Origin: Flammeovirga aprica JL-4
GTDB taxonomy: Bacteria > Bacteroidota > Bacteroidia > Cytophagales > Flammeovirgaceae
Assembly (NCBI RefSeq): GCF_012844305.1
Contig: NZ_JABANE010000072.1
Location: 1-45,943, forward strand
Direction of reading: 5' to 3'
DNA: 45,943 bases
The position numbers and the translations under genes were made by a program. This document shows, piece after piece, positions 8,940 through 16,923 of this stretch. The notes beneath the pieces were generated by a model. It had not been told where the DNA came from and did no database searches. It saw nothing but the letters and a program-made list of their open reading frames with translations. Positions within the stretch are counted from its first letter, which is position 1. Each line of letters begins with the position of its first letter.

Positions 8940-9293
8940 TTATTGGCCGACAACGGCTGTAACACTTACTTCAATCAAAACATTGCCTTCTAAGTCAACA
9001 CCCAAACAGGCCCTTTGTGGCCAATGATCAGGGTTGTCTCCAATCCAGCTTTTCCATATCTCATCCATTACAGGTTTATCTGTAATATTGGCAAGGTAAA
9101 CTTGTGCAGAAACAATTTGATGTTTGTTGGATTGAAGCTCCTGTAAATTGTCATCAATAATTTGAAGAGTTTCTTTAATTTGTGCTTCTAATGGGAGTGA
9201 AGTGTCTTTTGTAGTGGCAACAGTCCACACCAAGTCTTAGTAAGCCGATGATTTATTACGCCCTACATAAGCACCTCTTTTTCTTGCTATCAT
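8940..9293 (-). pseudogene. ridA: RidA-family deaminase, interrupted by one in-frame stop
   Basis: Reading from ATG at 9293 gives MIARKRGAYVGRNKSSAY, then TAA at 9237-9239. The frame then continues without a shift as DLVWTVATTKDTSLPLEAQ and on to IEVSVTAVVGQ. Rejoined, the product is about 117 residues with the usual order of a RidA/YjgF protein, including the final IEV(S/E)xxA strand. RidA proteins hydrolyse reactive enamine/imine intermediates. A change from a Lys or Gln codon to TAA would explain the break. The downstream part could only be made from a TTG at 9233, which would drop the first beta-strand. It lies 30 bases after the PhyH-like gene and was probably co-transcribed with it. A sequencing error cannot be excluded. 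Confidence 0.8.
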
Positions 9294-9323
9294 TCTTTTA
9301 GTGTTAAGTTTGTCGTGTTTAAT

Positions 9324-10037
9324 TTAGTACTTATTGAATTCCACCCATTGCAAAGGTTTTGCCAATTGATGTTGATTAAATTCTAGATGAATAACTCGTC
9401 TTCTTTTACCATTGAACGTTCTATTGGAGGCATGCAAAGTTAAAGGTTTCATAAGCATTACACCTCCTTTTTTGATGGAGCAAATAATTTCCTCTTCAAC
9501 ATCCCATTCTTTTAAACCAATTTGAATTATACCTTTCAAATGAGAACCGGGAATGACTTTCAAAGCTCCATTTCCTTCATCTGTATCATCTAAATGAATA
9601 CGTACAGTAATTGTATCTTCCAAAATCTGAAGAGGAGGTTGCACACCATATTGCCCTTTTTTAAAAGTCCAGTTACTATAACCCTCCAAATCTAATTTCT
9701 GATCAACGGTGATACTTAAGTCTTGATGATAGGCTACAAACCAATTGGAATCGCTTGGTTTATCAAAATAAATGCCTTTTGAAAGAAAGTATTCAGCATC
9801 AGAAAATGTTTCAATTAATTTCCGAAGGTTTTCAGTAAACAATAACTCCTTTAATTCAGGAATTTGATAGATCAACTGTCTGATAGCAAATACATCTTTT
9901 GTTTTAACGCCTCCAACATTGTCCGAGGCCTCCAAACACTGTATGATCTGCTCAATTTCTTGTTCAGAATAAAGGTTAGAAATTAAAGAAAATCCTTTAT
10001 TTTCAAGTTCGGTCTTGTGGTTACAATAGTTCATCAT
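9324..10037 (-). CDS. Phytanoyl-CoA dioxygenase (PhyH) family protein
   Basis: A 237-residue protein of the Fe(II)/2-oxoglutarate oxygenase superfamily. The iron-binding triad is visible as H104-x-D106 (AYHQDLSIT) and a distal H202 (LTLHASNRT). Arg 212-214 (KRRRVIHLEF) would bind 2-oxoglutarate. The family signature HLDDTDEGNGALKVIPGSH spans 148-166. Such enzymes hydroxylate small molecules or lipids; the substrate here is unknown. The Met at 10034 is an equally good start. It is the first gene of a probable pair with the broken RidA gene. The chromosome downstream of the SRPBCC gene is separated from it by about 150 bases. Confidence 0.85.
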   Translation of the reverse strand: MMNYCNHKTELENKGFSLISNLYSEQEIEQIIQCLEASDNVGGVKTKDVFAIRQLIYQIPELKELLFTENLRKLIETFSDAEYFLSKGIYFDKPSDSNWFVAYHQDLSITVDQKLDLEGYSNWTFKKGQYGVQPPLQILEDTITVRIHLDDTDEGNGALKVIPGSHLKGIIQIGLKEWDVEEEIICSIKKGGVMLMKPLTLHASNRTFNGKRRRVIHLEFNQHQLAKPLQWVEFNKY

Positions 10038-10191
10038 TTAGTAGAGTTGTAAGCTAAATTTAAATCAATAATCAATGGACTTTCCTTTTATTGAAAGTGA
10101 AATTTTGTGGTCTCGTACATACTTAAAATTTGATAGAAGTATAGATAACCATGATTATTAAGTTTGCGATGATAAAGGTCGAAAAAAGTAT

Positions 10192-10611
10192 TTACTTTTC
10201 TGCCATACTTTTCAAGTTTTCATTCATCATCTCAAAACCTCTTTGTGTATCTGCTACGTTTAGAAGGCCAATCAGCAGACCGCTGAACATTTCATTTTGT
10301 TTGAATGTAGTTGTTCCATCACCATTATCAATCAATTCAAAAGAATGTTCTCCATCAAAAAGGCCTTTGAAAAATAAATGTCCTACCCATCTCAATTCTT
10401 TATTAATGTCATAGTTCAGTACTTTAGGTTTAAAGGTCATTGTCTTTCCATTTGGTGGAGCAATTTTTACTTTAATAGTGTTTCCAACTTTTACCTCTCC
10501 ATCCAGTGATTCAATAAAGGGATTCCATTGAGGATAATTTTTAAAGTTGGTCAACACTGTCCATACTTTTTCAGCTGTTGCATTGATTAAAATTTCCGTT
10601 TGAATTTCCAT
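10192..10611 (-). CDS. SRPBCC (START-like) domain protein
   Basis: A 139-residue protein starting MEIQTEILINATAEKVWTVL, the standard opening of a polyketide-cyclase/AHSA1-like SRPBCC fold. It continues NFKNYPQWNPFIESLDG and later GTTTFKQNEMFSGLL, with a long C-terminal helix. This start is chosen because a longer frame adds 14 residues (MQVLRQIFHLNGIV) that do not belong to the fold. The proteins bind hydrophobic ligands in a deep cavity; no ligand can be read from sequence. A hairpin (cttagtac...tactaag) stands just upstream. Confidence 0.85.
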   Translation of the reverse strand: MEIQTEILINATAEKVWTVLTNFKNYPQWNPFIESLDGEVKVGNTIKVKIAPPNGKTMTFKPKVLNYDINKELRWVGHLFFKGLFDGEHSFELIDNGDGTTTFKQNEMFSGLLIGLLNVADTQRGFEMMNENLKSMAEK

Positions 10612-10631
10612 AACAATACCATTTAAGTGAA

Positions 10632-10664
10632 ATATTTGTCTTAGTACTTGCAAAGTTCTAATAC
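10632..10664. repeat. Short hairpin upstream of the SRPBCC gene
   Basis: tgtcttagtacttgcaaag followed by ttctaatactaagtcgg gives arms cttagtac / tactaag with a short loop. The left part matches the end sequence of the MITE-like family (TTTTGTCTTAGTACTT), so this may be a solo end or a fold in the 5' leader of the SRPBCC transcript. Confidence 0.35.
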
Positions 10665-10698
10665 TAAGTCGGTATTACTCTTGACATATATCAAGAAC

Positions 10699-11289
10699 TT
10701 AGGAAAGTTGTTTTTTTCTGATTCTACTGAAAGTTTCTGCTGACATTCCTAACATGGAAGCAATGTATTGTAATGGTACTTGATTAAAGAGGTCTTTATT
10801 GTTCTCAAAAAAACGTTGATACCGTTCTTCAGCAGACATGGATAAATGACTAAATACTCTATCTTCCAACATCGTAAAGCATTTCACGATAAAAAGCTTT
10901 TCGAGCTCATTCCACTTAGGAACAATTTCACCGATCTTTTCATACTCTCTTTTTGTCAAAACATAAACTTCGCTATCTACCAAAGCATGGATATTCCATC
11001 GGGAAGGCGTTTCAAAAATAAAGCTTGATAAATCCGTTGAAAAATACCCTTTTGTAGAAATCCACTGTGTCACTTCTTTATCTTTGGTTTGTACGAACAT
11101 TCTTAAAAGACCAGATTGTACAAAACATAGTTGATCACTCTTCTTTCCTGTCTGTAATAGGAAATCACCTTTCTTTAAAGTGGTTAATTTAAAGAGTGAA
11201 CTGATTTGAAGGAGTTCTTCACTTTGTACAATCCCAAAATAGGAATTAATGTATTGTTCAAGTTCTGTCATTTTTTGTGTCGATTTCAT
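10699..11289 (-). CDS. Crp/Fnr family transcriptional regulator
   Basis: A 196-residue protein with an N-terminal cyclic-nucleotide-binding-like beta-roll (about 25-115: FKLTTLKKGDFLLQTGKKSD, then LCFVQSGLLRMFV). A dimerisation helix and a C-terminal winged helix follow (YIASMLGMSAETFSRIRKKQ, about 174-193). It lacks the canonical cAMP-binding arginine segment, like many Bacteroidota members whose ligand is unknown. It may control the adjacent SRPBCC or SMR/NmrA genes. Two Mets (codons 1 and 7) are possible starts. Confidence 0.9.
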   Translation of the reverse strand: MKSTQKMTELEQYINSYFGIVQSEELLQISSLFKLTTLKKGDFLLQTGKKSDQLCFVQSGLLRMFVQTKDKEVTQWISTKGYFSTDLSSFIFETPSRWNIHALVDSEVYVLTKREYEKIGEIVPKWNELEKLFIVKCFTMLEDRVFSHLSMSAEERYQRFFENNKDLFNQVPLQYIASMLGMSAETFSRIRKKQLS

Positions 11290-11418
11290 TTATCATTAGT
11301 GCAATAGATATTTATATAGTTTAGAATATTGGGGAACAACAATTTACATCTACTTTTTAAAGATAACCTAATATGAAAAGCATTAAAATGATAGGAGGTG
11401 AATTGTCTTTATAATAAA

Positions 11419-11455
11419 AACGCTCTCATTACCATTAGCAGATAACGAAAGCGTT
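11419..11455 (-). terminator. Terminator of the SMR-NmrA operon
   Basis: Arms aacgctctcatt (11419-11430) and aacgaaagcgtt (11444-11455) pair with two mismatches. In the minus direction the stem is followed by a T-rich run, and it lies 39 bases beyond the stop at 11494. Confidence 0.6.
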
Positions 11456-11493
11456 CCTTTTTTTAACTCTTAACTTTAAAATATGTTCTTAGA

Positions 11494-12363
11494 TTAAAGC
11501 GTCTTGACAAAATCTTCAATAGAAAGCTGAGGCTTGCCCAATACCTCCCAAGTAGATTCAGAGACTTGTTCCTCTTTCAGTTGTTCCACATAAGTGAGAA
11601 GATGTTCCATAAAATCTTCATCCTCTTTACTCGGCAAACCAAGATGCTGAATAACATCCATTGGATATTCTGTCACTTTAATATTGGGGTTATAAGCATT
11701 TAAGAAACGTTCAGCTGCTTCTGGGAAGGAAATGCCTTCAGTACCTTGGATAGTGAACGATTGATTATAGGCTTTTTCATTGTCAATTGCATGAAAGATA
11801 TTTTCAGACAAGTCTATTGTATTAGTGAAGAACACTGGATATTGATGATGTCCGATGATGGCAAATTCTTCTCCTTGAATAAAAGTTGGGAAGGAATCTA
11901 AGAAAACAGAACAATGAAAATAAGTATAATTCAATCCTGATTTCTTCAAATGATCCATGGCTGGTTTTCGAATCAGATTGGTTTTATAAATCATACCAGT
12001 AGTAGCAAACTCTGGATTAGAAGAGTCAATGCCAACAATTTGCATGATATGCTTTACACCCAATTCTTTACTCACATCCACAACATTGATGATACCTTCT
12101 CTCTCTGGGTAGAAAGTGGCATTTTCATTCCAAGAAGTGGTGTTTAAATTGAGATAGATGGTTTCTGTATCCGCTAAAGCCTCTCTAAGACTATCTTTAT
12201 TAGCAACATCACCATATACAATTTCAACTTTTTCAGATAATAGTGATTGTGCCTTTTCAATATCTCTAGCAACAACTTTAACCTGAACTCCTTTTTTAAT
12301 TAATTCTTTAGTGATGGATGAACCAAGTGCCCCTGTAGCTCCAATGATTGTGATATTTTTCAT
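11494..12363 (-). CDS. NmrA-like NAD(P)-binding protein
   Basis: A 289-residue Rossmann-fold protein starting MKNITIIGATGALGSSITKEL, with the GxTGxxG dinucleotide-binding motif at residues 8-13. It continues VKVVARDIEKA and VEIVYGDVANKDSL, which match NmrA-like atypical short-chain dehydrogenases. There is no YxxxK catalytic pair, which suggests a redox-sensing or quinone/flavin-linked role instead of a classical dehydrogenase. Its start is 10 bases after the stop of the SMR exporter gene, so the two are probably one transcript. Confidence 0.85.
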   Translation of the reverse strand: MKNITIIGATGALGSSITKELIKKGVQVKVVARDIEKAQSLLSEKVEIVYGDVANKDSLREALADTETIYLNLNTTSWNENATFYPEREGIINVVDVSKELGVKHIMQIVGIDSSNPEFATTGMIYKTNLIRKPAMDHLKKSGLNYTYFHCSVFLDSFPTFIQGEEFAIIGHHQYPVFFTNTIDLSENIFHAIDNEKAYNQSFTIQGTEGISFPEAAERFLNAYNPNIKVTEYPMDVIQHLGLPSKEDEDFMEHLLTYVEQLKEEQVSESTWEVLGKPQLSIEDFVKTL

Positions 12364-12373
12364 AGTAATAATT

Positions 12374-12688
12374 TTAGTGACTGAGTTTAATACCTATTAT
12401 TCCGATAACGATAAGTGAGAGAAAGAGAAGTTTACTCCAATTGAAGGGATTATCGAAGAAAAGAAAACCCATTAATATGGTTCCGCTAGCTCCAATTCCA
12501 GCCCACACCGCGTAAGCCGTTCCCATCTCAATGCTCTGCATCGATTTCAATAACAAGCCAAAACTTAGTGCTCCAAAAATGAAGAAACCTACAATGCCTT
12601 TCCAGTTGGAAAAACCCTCTGACATTTTCATGGAAGTTGTAAATGCAACTTCAAACAAACCGGATAATAATAAATAGATCCAACCCAT
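12374..12688 (-). CDS. SMR-family small exporter, Gdx/SugE type
   Basis: A 104-residue, four-helix membrane protein starting MGWIYLLLSGLFEVAFTTSMK. Glu-13 of the first helix (GLFEVAFT) is the essential proton/substrate carboxylate of the SMR family. The third helix holds EMGTAYAVWAGIGASGTIL, a hallmark of the family and especially of Gdx/SugE guanidinium exporters. A longer frame would add 33 hydrophilic residues at the N-terminus and is rejected. The protein acts as a dual-topology dimer in the inner membrane. There is no guanidine riboswitch visible upstream. Confidence 0.85.
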   Translation of the reverse strand: MGWIYLLLSGLFEVAFTTSMKMSEGFSNWKGIVGFFIFGALSFGLLLKSMQSIEMGTAYAVWAGIGASGTILMGFLFFDNPFNWSKLLFLSLIVIGIIGIKLSH

Positions 12689-12797
12689 AGTGTTTTGTAT
12701 TTTTTGATTACAGAACAAAAGTAGGGGAGGTCGATGAGGATTCTTTTTACATATGTTAAATTGTAGGGGTATTCTTATTTTGTTCAATCAAATTATC

Positions 12798-12934
12798 GTG
12801 CACCATGACTGAAGTCATGGGCAGGTGATACTGTAACCTATCCAAGACTAAAGTCTTGAAGGTTGGCAACGGAGGCAACACTTTAGTGTTGTTGGAGTCG
12901 GTATCACTTGCCCATAGTTTTAACTATGGTGCAC
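12798..12934. repeat. Cloverleaf-like palindromic element, copy B
   Basis: The outer arms gtgcaccatgactgaagtc and actatggtgcac are in the same order as in copy A (752-887). The interior reads ccaagactaaagtcttg then caacactttagtgttg, which is the reverse complement of the corresponding block of copy A. Arms gggcaggtgatac and gtatcacttgccc pair, so all four hairpins stand on a common stem. The copy sits between the SMR gene and a Crp/Fnr gene, both on the minus strand. Confidence 0.75.
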
Positions 12935-12966
12935 GAAAGACTTGATTATATCTATGCAAGAACTTA

Positions 12967-13533
12967 TTATTTCTGTGCACGAATACGACTCAATGTCACC
13001 TGCGTAATACCCAAATAAGAAGCAATTTGCCCCAGTTTCACCCTCTGAAGAATTTGAGGATGCTTTTCAATCAAAGAAAGGTATCTTGTTTTAGCGTCTG
13101 TCACTTGATTCAAGAGTATCTGCTGTTCCATTTCTAGTAAACCGATTTCTGCTAATTGTCTTCCAAAATTGGCTAATTCAACATTGGTATTATAAAGTTC
13201 AATTAATTTTGTCCTATCAATTTTCAATAGAACAACATCTTCCAATAACTCTATGGTTTCAAGAGAGGGTTTGGATTCGACAAAGTTGCCTAATGAGGCG
13301 ATAACGTCCCCTTCAAAACCAAACCAATACGTAATTTCTTTTCCATCAGAACTTATATAGTAACTTCTTACGGCTCCTTTTTTAATAAAATAGACCGAAT
13401 GATGAATTTCACCTTTACTAATAATCGCCTCACCTTTTGATCTATTTACTTCAGTGATATTCGAATAAAAAAGGTCAAAGTTTTCAGGTGATAAACCGTA
13501 TTTATTTATAAAGAGTTCTTTAATGTAATTCAT
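12967..13533 (-). CDS. Crp/Fnr family transcriptional regulator
   Basis: A 188-residue regulator. The beta-roll runs about 18-115 (INRSKGEAIISKGEIHHSVYF-type, then FIKKGAVRSYYIS), and the winged helix at 165-186 reads VKLGQIASYLGITQVTLSRIR. Its start overlaps by 14 bases the end of the broken Crp/Fnr gene just upstream, so the two may be relics of a duplication. Regulatory target and ligand are unknown. Confidence 0.9.
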   Translation of the reverse strand: MNYIKELFINKYGLSPENFDLFYSNITEVNRSKGEAIISKGEIHHSVYFIKKGAVRSYYISSDGKEITYWFGFEGDVIASLGNFVESKPSLETIELLEDVVLLKIDRTKLIELYNTNVELANFGRQLAEIGLLEMEQQILLNQVTDAKTRYLSLIEKHPQILQRVKLGQIASYLGITQVTLSRIRAQK

Positions 13534-13837
13534 CTAAATCTAATTTTCGCTCATAAAAAAGAAGCAGTAAAGTTAGAGAATATCTTACTTTTACTGATTC
13601 TATTGGCATAAGATTTTTCAACCTTTGAAGGATTGCTTTTTTAAAATCCTTTTTCAAGAATAATGGAATAGGAATCACTGACATCCACCCTTCGGGAGCA
13701 AACATAAAAATATGCTCTTTTCCTTTATGGTCAATGGTATAACTACGTAGCAAGCCAGAACGAACCTCATACACTTTTCCATTCAAGGCTCCTTATTTCT
13801 GTAGAATTTGTCCTTTTTGTATTTCGATAGTTTTCAT
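13520..13837 (-). pseudogene. Broken Crp/Fnr-family regulator
   Basis: From ATG at 13837 the frame reads MKTIEIQKGQILQK, then TAA (13793-13795), then continues in the same frame GALNGKVYEVRSGLLRSYTI. A Gln codon before GAL would give the normal beta-roll. After APEGWMSVIPIP the sequence jumps to a helix-like KKAILQRLKNLMPIESVK..., as if most of the second half of the sensory domain was deleted. No DNA-binding helix-turn-helix follows. The remnant ends overlapping the intact regulator downstream. So there is one nonsense change, an internal loss and a missing C-terminus. Confidence 0.75.
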
Positions 13838-13959
13838 ATTAAAGGGAGAGTAATAAAAAATGATATCAATAATTCTACTTATAAAGAAGGTAAGTATATA
13901 TTAATGATATCATCTATGTTTTCGAAATGTACGGAATGCTAAAGAAGGAACAAATTTCT

Positions 13960-14649
13960 TTATTTATACTGGATAAGAATGTTTGCAACTTTCTGTAAGT
14001 CGGGTTCAACTATTTCAGTTTTTGGCCCAAGTGGAAAAATTTGTTGCCCTTTTCTACTGATAAAGGCAGCACGCCAACCTGCCCACATCGCTCCTGCAAC
14101 ATCCCATCCATGAGCGGCAATTAACATTGCTTCATTTGGTTTGATACCCATTTTTTTAGCACCCCAATCATAGGTTTGAGTAAAAGGCTTAAATTTTTGT
14201 ATTTCCTCCATGCTAAATTTCTCATCAAAATACTCTGTGAGACCTGAGTTATTTAGTTGATTATGAATACCATCAATAGAGGAATTAGTAAATGCTACTA
14301 ATTTGTAGTCCTTCTCTTTTAATTGAGTGAGTGCACCTTTAACTTCAGGGTGAGCAGGTAAATTTTGTAAAGAATTTACGATGACTTCTCGAGCTTCTTT
14401 TTCTGATATTTCAATACCATTGTTAGCACCAACCATTTGTAATGTAGCCGCACCAATATTATCAAAGTTTTCATACTGTCCACTTGCTGAAGTAACTAAA
14501 GTATGGTGCAATAATGTTGTAAACCATAATGATAATAAGTCTGATCTCCCATTTAAAACATCTCCCACTTGTTTTTTCATTCGGGTTAAATCTAAAATTG
14601 TTTCATTGATATCAAAAAACAATACTTTAGGTCTTTCCTTAATTTCCAT
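13960..14649 (-). CDS. HAD-superfamily hydrolase, haloacid dehalogenase type II-like
   Basis: A 229-residue protein. The nucleophile motif FFDINETILDL carries Asp13. The second motif (AFTNSSID) supplies the phosphate/halide-binding Thr-Asn-Ser, and Lys sits in KFKPFTQTYDWG. The AAHGWDVAGAMWAGW segment is a signature of L-2-haloacid dehalogenases. The first motif has Asn-Glu where most members have Tyr-Gly. It could dehalogenate short haloacids or dephosphorylate a small substrate. It is followed only by the broken regulator. Confidence 0.8.
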   Translation of the reverse strand: MEIKERPKVLFFDINETILDLTRMKKQVGDVLNGRSDLLSLWFTTLLHHTLVTSASGQYENFDNIGAATLQMVGANNGIEISEKEAREVIVNSLQNLPAHPEVKGALTQLKEKDYKLVAFTNSSIDGIHNQLNNSGLTEYFDEKFSMEEIQKFKPFTQTYDWGAKKMGIKPNEAMLIAAHGWDVAGAMWAGWRAAFISRKGQQIFPLGPKTEIVEPDLQKVANILIQYK

Positions 14650-14800
14650 CTCTATTTAAACTATTATAAAGGGTTAATATTGATTGTTTATAATTTACAA
14701 TGTATTATATGTTTTTGGAAGTATAAAACTAAAACCTTTTAGGTCAGATAAAGGTTCTTTTGAAAATTTATAAACCAACTATAATCAATAGAATAGAAAA

Positions 14801-14837
14801 AGGGTGGCCTGATCTATTATTAGAATCAGGTCACCCT
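14801..14837 (-). terminator. Intrinsic terminator of the AhpD-like operon
   Basis: Arms agggtggcctgat (14801-14813) and atcaggtcaccct (14825-14837) match with one mismatch. In the minus direction the T-rich ttttctattc follows. It lies 11 bases beyond the stop at 14849. Confidence 0.8.
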
Positions 14838-14848
14838 CATTTATGATT

Positions 14849-15409
14849 TTATTGTGCTACTTTTTCCCAGCTAAACTTTTTGAAAGCATTGTCGACCGGG
14901 GTCTCTGCCACATGATTGGTATAATTACTTAGTATCTTTTGAGAATACCCTAAAATAATCTCTAAAAGTTGCTGTTGAGTATACCCTGCATTATAAAACT
15001 CAAGAAGTTCATTTTCATTTAAAATACCTCTATTGCGGACAATTCTCAAAGTGGTTGTTCTTAAAACTTCCAATTTTTGATCCTCAAGTGGAGCTTCATC
15101 TCTAAGAGCTTGTATAATATTATTGTCTACTTTCATAGAGTAAGCTATACCGGTATGGGCAGGAACACAATAATGACACTCATTCTCTACATTAATGCTT
15201 TGCCATATCACTGTTAACTCTTCAGCATTAAAACTAGTCTCCTGAGAAAATAACCTGTGTAATGTGGTATAAGCTTCTAAAATTGCTGGAGATTCCGCCA
15301 TTACAGCATGTAAGTTAGGAATCATACCAAATGCTTTTAAAGAATTTTCTAATTGCCCTTTACTTTTTTCAGGAGCTGTTTCGATTGTATGGATTTTAAA
15401 ATTATTCAT
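14849..15409 (-). CDS. Carboxymuconolactone decarboxylase / AhpD-like protein
   Basis: A 186-residue all-helical protein. The active-site motif ECHYCVPAHTGIA carries Cys78 and Cys81 with His85, the CxxC...H arrangement of peroxidase-linked AhpD-like proteins. The N-terminal part (FGMIPNLHAVMAESPAILEAY) is the usual CMD-family opening. Such proteins relay electrons to peroxiredoxins or reduce peroxides directly. It begins 19 bases after the stop of the ferritin-like gene, so the pair is probably an oxidative-stress operon; a strong terminator follows. Confidence 0.85.
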   Translation of the reverse strand: MNNFKIHTIETAPEKSKGQLENSLKAFGMIPNLHAVMAESPAILEAYTTLHRLFSQETSFNAEELTVIWQSINVENECHYCVPAHTGIAYSMKVDNNIIQALRDEAPLEDQKLEVLRTTTLRIVRNRGILNENELLEFYNAGYTQQQLLEIILGYSQKILSNYTNHVAETPVDNAFKKFSWEKVAQ

Positions 15410-15428
15410 TGTTTTAATATTTATAATT

Positions 15429-15905
15429 TTAGTTATTAAATGCTTCTAATTCGTCTTCATGATTCACATAAAATTCGAAAATGGGTAAGACCGTCGAAAA
15501 GGTTAGAATATCATTTGTTTGATACTTTTCAATAGTGTTATGTATGGACGGTATTATATTTCTGAATCGTGATAATAATGTATCAGTTAAATTATCAATG
15601 CTGTTAGGATTGCCGAATTCAGATAATTCAATACTGCTTAATCTTTCAATAGATGATAATGAGGACGGTAAATTTCCACCCAATACACCAATTCGTTTTG
15701 CTATTTTTTGAGAATGCCCTTCACTAACTTTAATTAAACCTTCAAAACGATCTCCAATTAAAAGTTCAGTTTTACCACCCATATTGTGTAATACATTTTT
15801 ATAGGCATGTATATTTAATTGTTCTATTGAGTATAACTGAATAAGGTCTTTCACTATTTGTTGAGGTGTCACACCTTGAATAAAAGAATTTCCGACTTGT
15901 GCCAT
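15429..15905 (-). CDS. Small helical protein, possibly ferritin-like
   Basis: A 158-residue protein (MAQVGNSFIQGVTPQQIVKDL) that appears to be all helical. The pattern LNIHAYKNVLHNMGG, then LIKVSEGHSQKIAKRIGVLGG resembles the four-helix ferritin-like fold, with an EGHSQKIA helix that could supply metal ligands. Canonical EXXH pairs are not clear, so iron binding is uncertain. Its role is inferred from fold style and from co-transcription with the AhpD-like peroxidase partner. Confidence 0.55.
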   Translation of the reverse strand: MAQVGNSFIQGVTPQQIVKDLIQLYSIEQLNIHAYKNVLHNMGGKTELLIGDRFEGLIKVSEGHSQKIAKRIGVLGGNLPSSLSSIERLSSIELSEFGNPNSIDNLTDTLLSRFRNIIPSIHNTIEKYQTNDILTFSTVLPIFEFYVNHEDELEAFNN

Positions 15906-16062
15906 GATTATTTGTTTTTAATGAATTATTGATGACACAAATGTCGGCTATATTTTTTTGAAGAATATGGACTTAAAGTTCAAGAATATGGACAGTATTT
16001 ATTTTTGGTTAAACAGGTGTTAACTAATTGAATTTGTGTGGTTAATTTATTATTGTGGATCA

Positions 16063-16914
16063 TTACTCACCCATCCATTTTACCAATTCAGGCGTCAATT
16101 TATTACAATAAGCAATGGCCTCATTATAAATGGCCTCCGTTTTATGCACTTTACGCTCCACTCTATCGACCTTCAATTCTTCCTCTGGATAAATTATATA
16201 GGCTTTACCTTGTTGTTCGAGCTCTTTTAGTTTTTTGATGGATTCATTGTATTGTTGTGCTCGGTTGACCAAGCAGGTATGTACTTTAGGGTATTTTCTA
16301 TAAAACCATTTTGAAAAGGAGGTGAATTTCATGTCAGATTTTACATAGCCTTCAGGTCTTGTGAGTACAACTACAATTTTTTCAGCACCTTCCTCTAATG
16401 CAATATCAAAAGGGATAGAATTGGTCAATCCGCCATCCAAATATTCTTCTCCTTTGTATTTTACAATGGGTGAGATAAAGGGCAGGGAACCACTGGCGGT
16501 GAGTACAGTGACAATGTCAGGTTTATCTAATTGATTGATGACGAAAAACTCAGCTTTTCCGGTGTTGCAATTACTGACACCAACATGAAAATTAGGGGAT
16601 GTGAGAAGTGTATCATAGTCATAAGGAAGGAGGCGGTGAGCAATATCCCCCATGATAAAATCCCATGCAATATAGGAGCCATTCAATAGTAAATGTTTGA
16701 ATCCCCCATAACGTTTGTCCTCCACATATGTATTCAGATGCTTATTTCGCTCAAATTGTTTGGAGGCAAAAGAAGCACCATATAATGCACCCGCAGAGAT
16801 ACCAAATATGGAATCAAAATTTATATTATTGATCAGAAATGATTCGAGAATTCCTGCGGTAAACATTCCTCTCGAACCACCTCCTTCAAGCACTAAAGCG
16901 ACTTTGTTTTTCAT
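16063..16914 (-). CDS. Patatin-like phospholipase
   Basis: A 283-residue protein. The oxyanion loop LEGGGSRGMFTAG lies at 9-21, the nucleophile elbow GISAG has Ser40, and the catalytic Asp is D160 in YLDGGLTNS. This is the Ser-Asp dyad of patatin lipases, close to the YjjU subgroup. There is no signal peptide, so it is probably cytoplasmic or peripheral at the membrane. It starts 9 bases after thiD ends and is the last gene of the tenA-thiD transcript, though a functional link to thiamin is not known. Confidence 0.9.
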   Translation of the reverse strand: MKNKVALVLEGGGSRGMFTAGILESFLINNINFDSIFGISAGALYGASFASKQFERNKHLNTYVEDKRYGGFKHLLLNGSYIAWDFIMGDIAHRLLPYDYDTLLTSPNFHVGVSNCNTGKAEFFVINQLDKPDIVTVLTASGSLPFISPIVKYKGEEYLDGGLTNSIPFDIALEEGAEKIVVVLTRPEGYVKSDMKFTSFSKWFYRKYPKVHTCLVNRAQQYNESIKKLKELEQQGKAYIIYPEEELKVDRVERKVHKTEAIYNEAIAYCNKLTPELVKWMGE

Positions 16915-16923
16915 GCTTCGTTT

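Noticed and set aside
12967..13837. One continuous regulator gene formed by both Crp/Fnr frames
   Set aside because: The frames carry two N-terminal beta-rolls, overlap and lie in different phases, so they are two genes of which one is broken.
16036..16238. Two overlapping plus-strand frames at the end of the patatin gene
   Set aside because: They are antisense reading frames of the patatin C-terminus and have no recognisable content.
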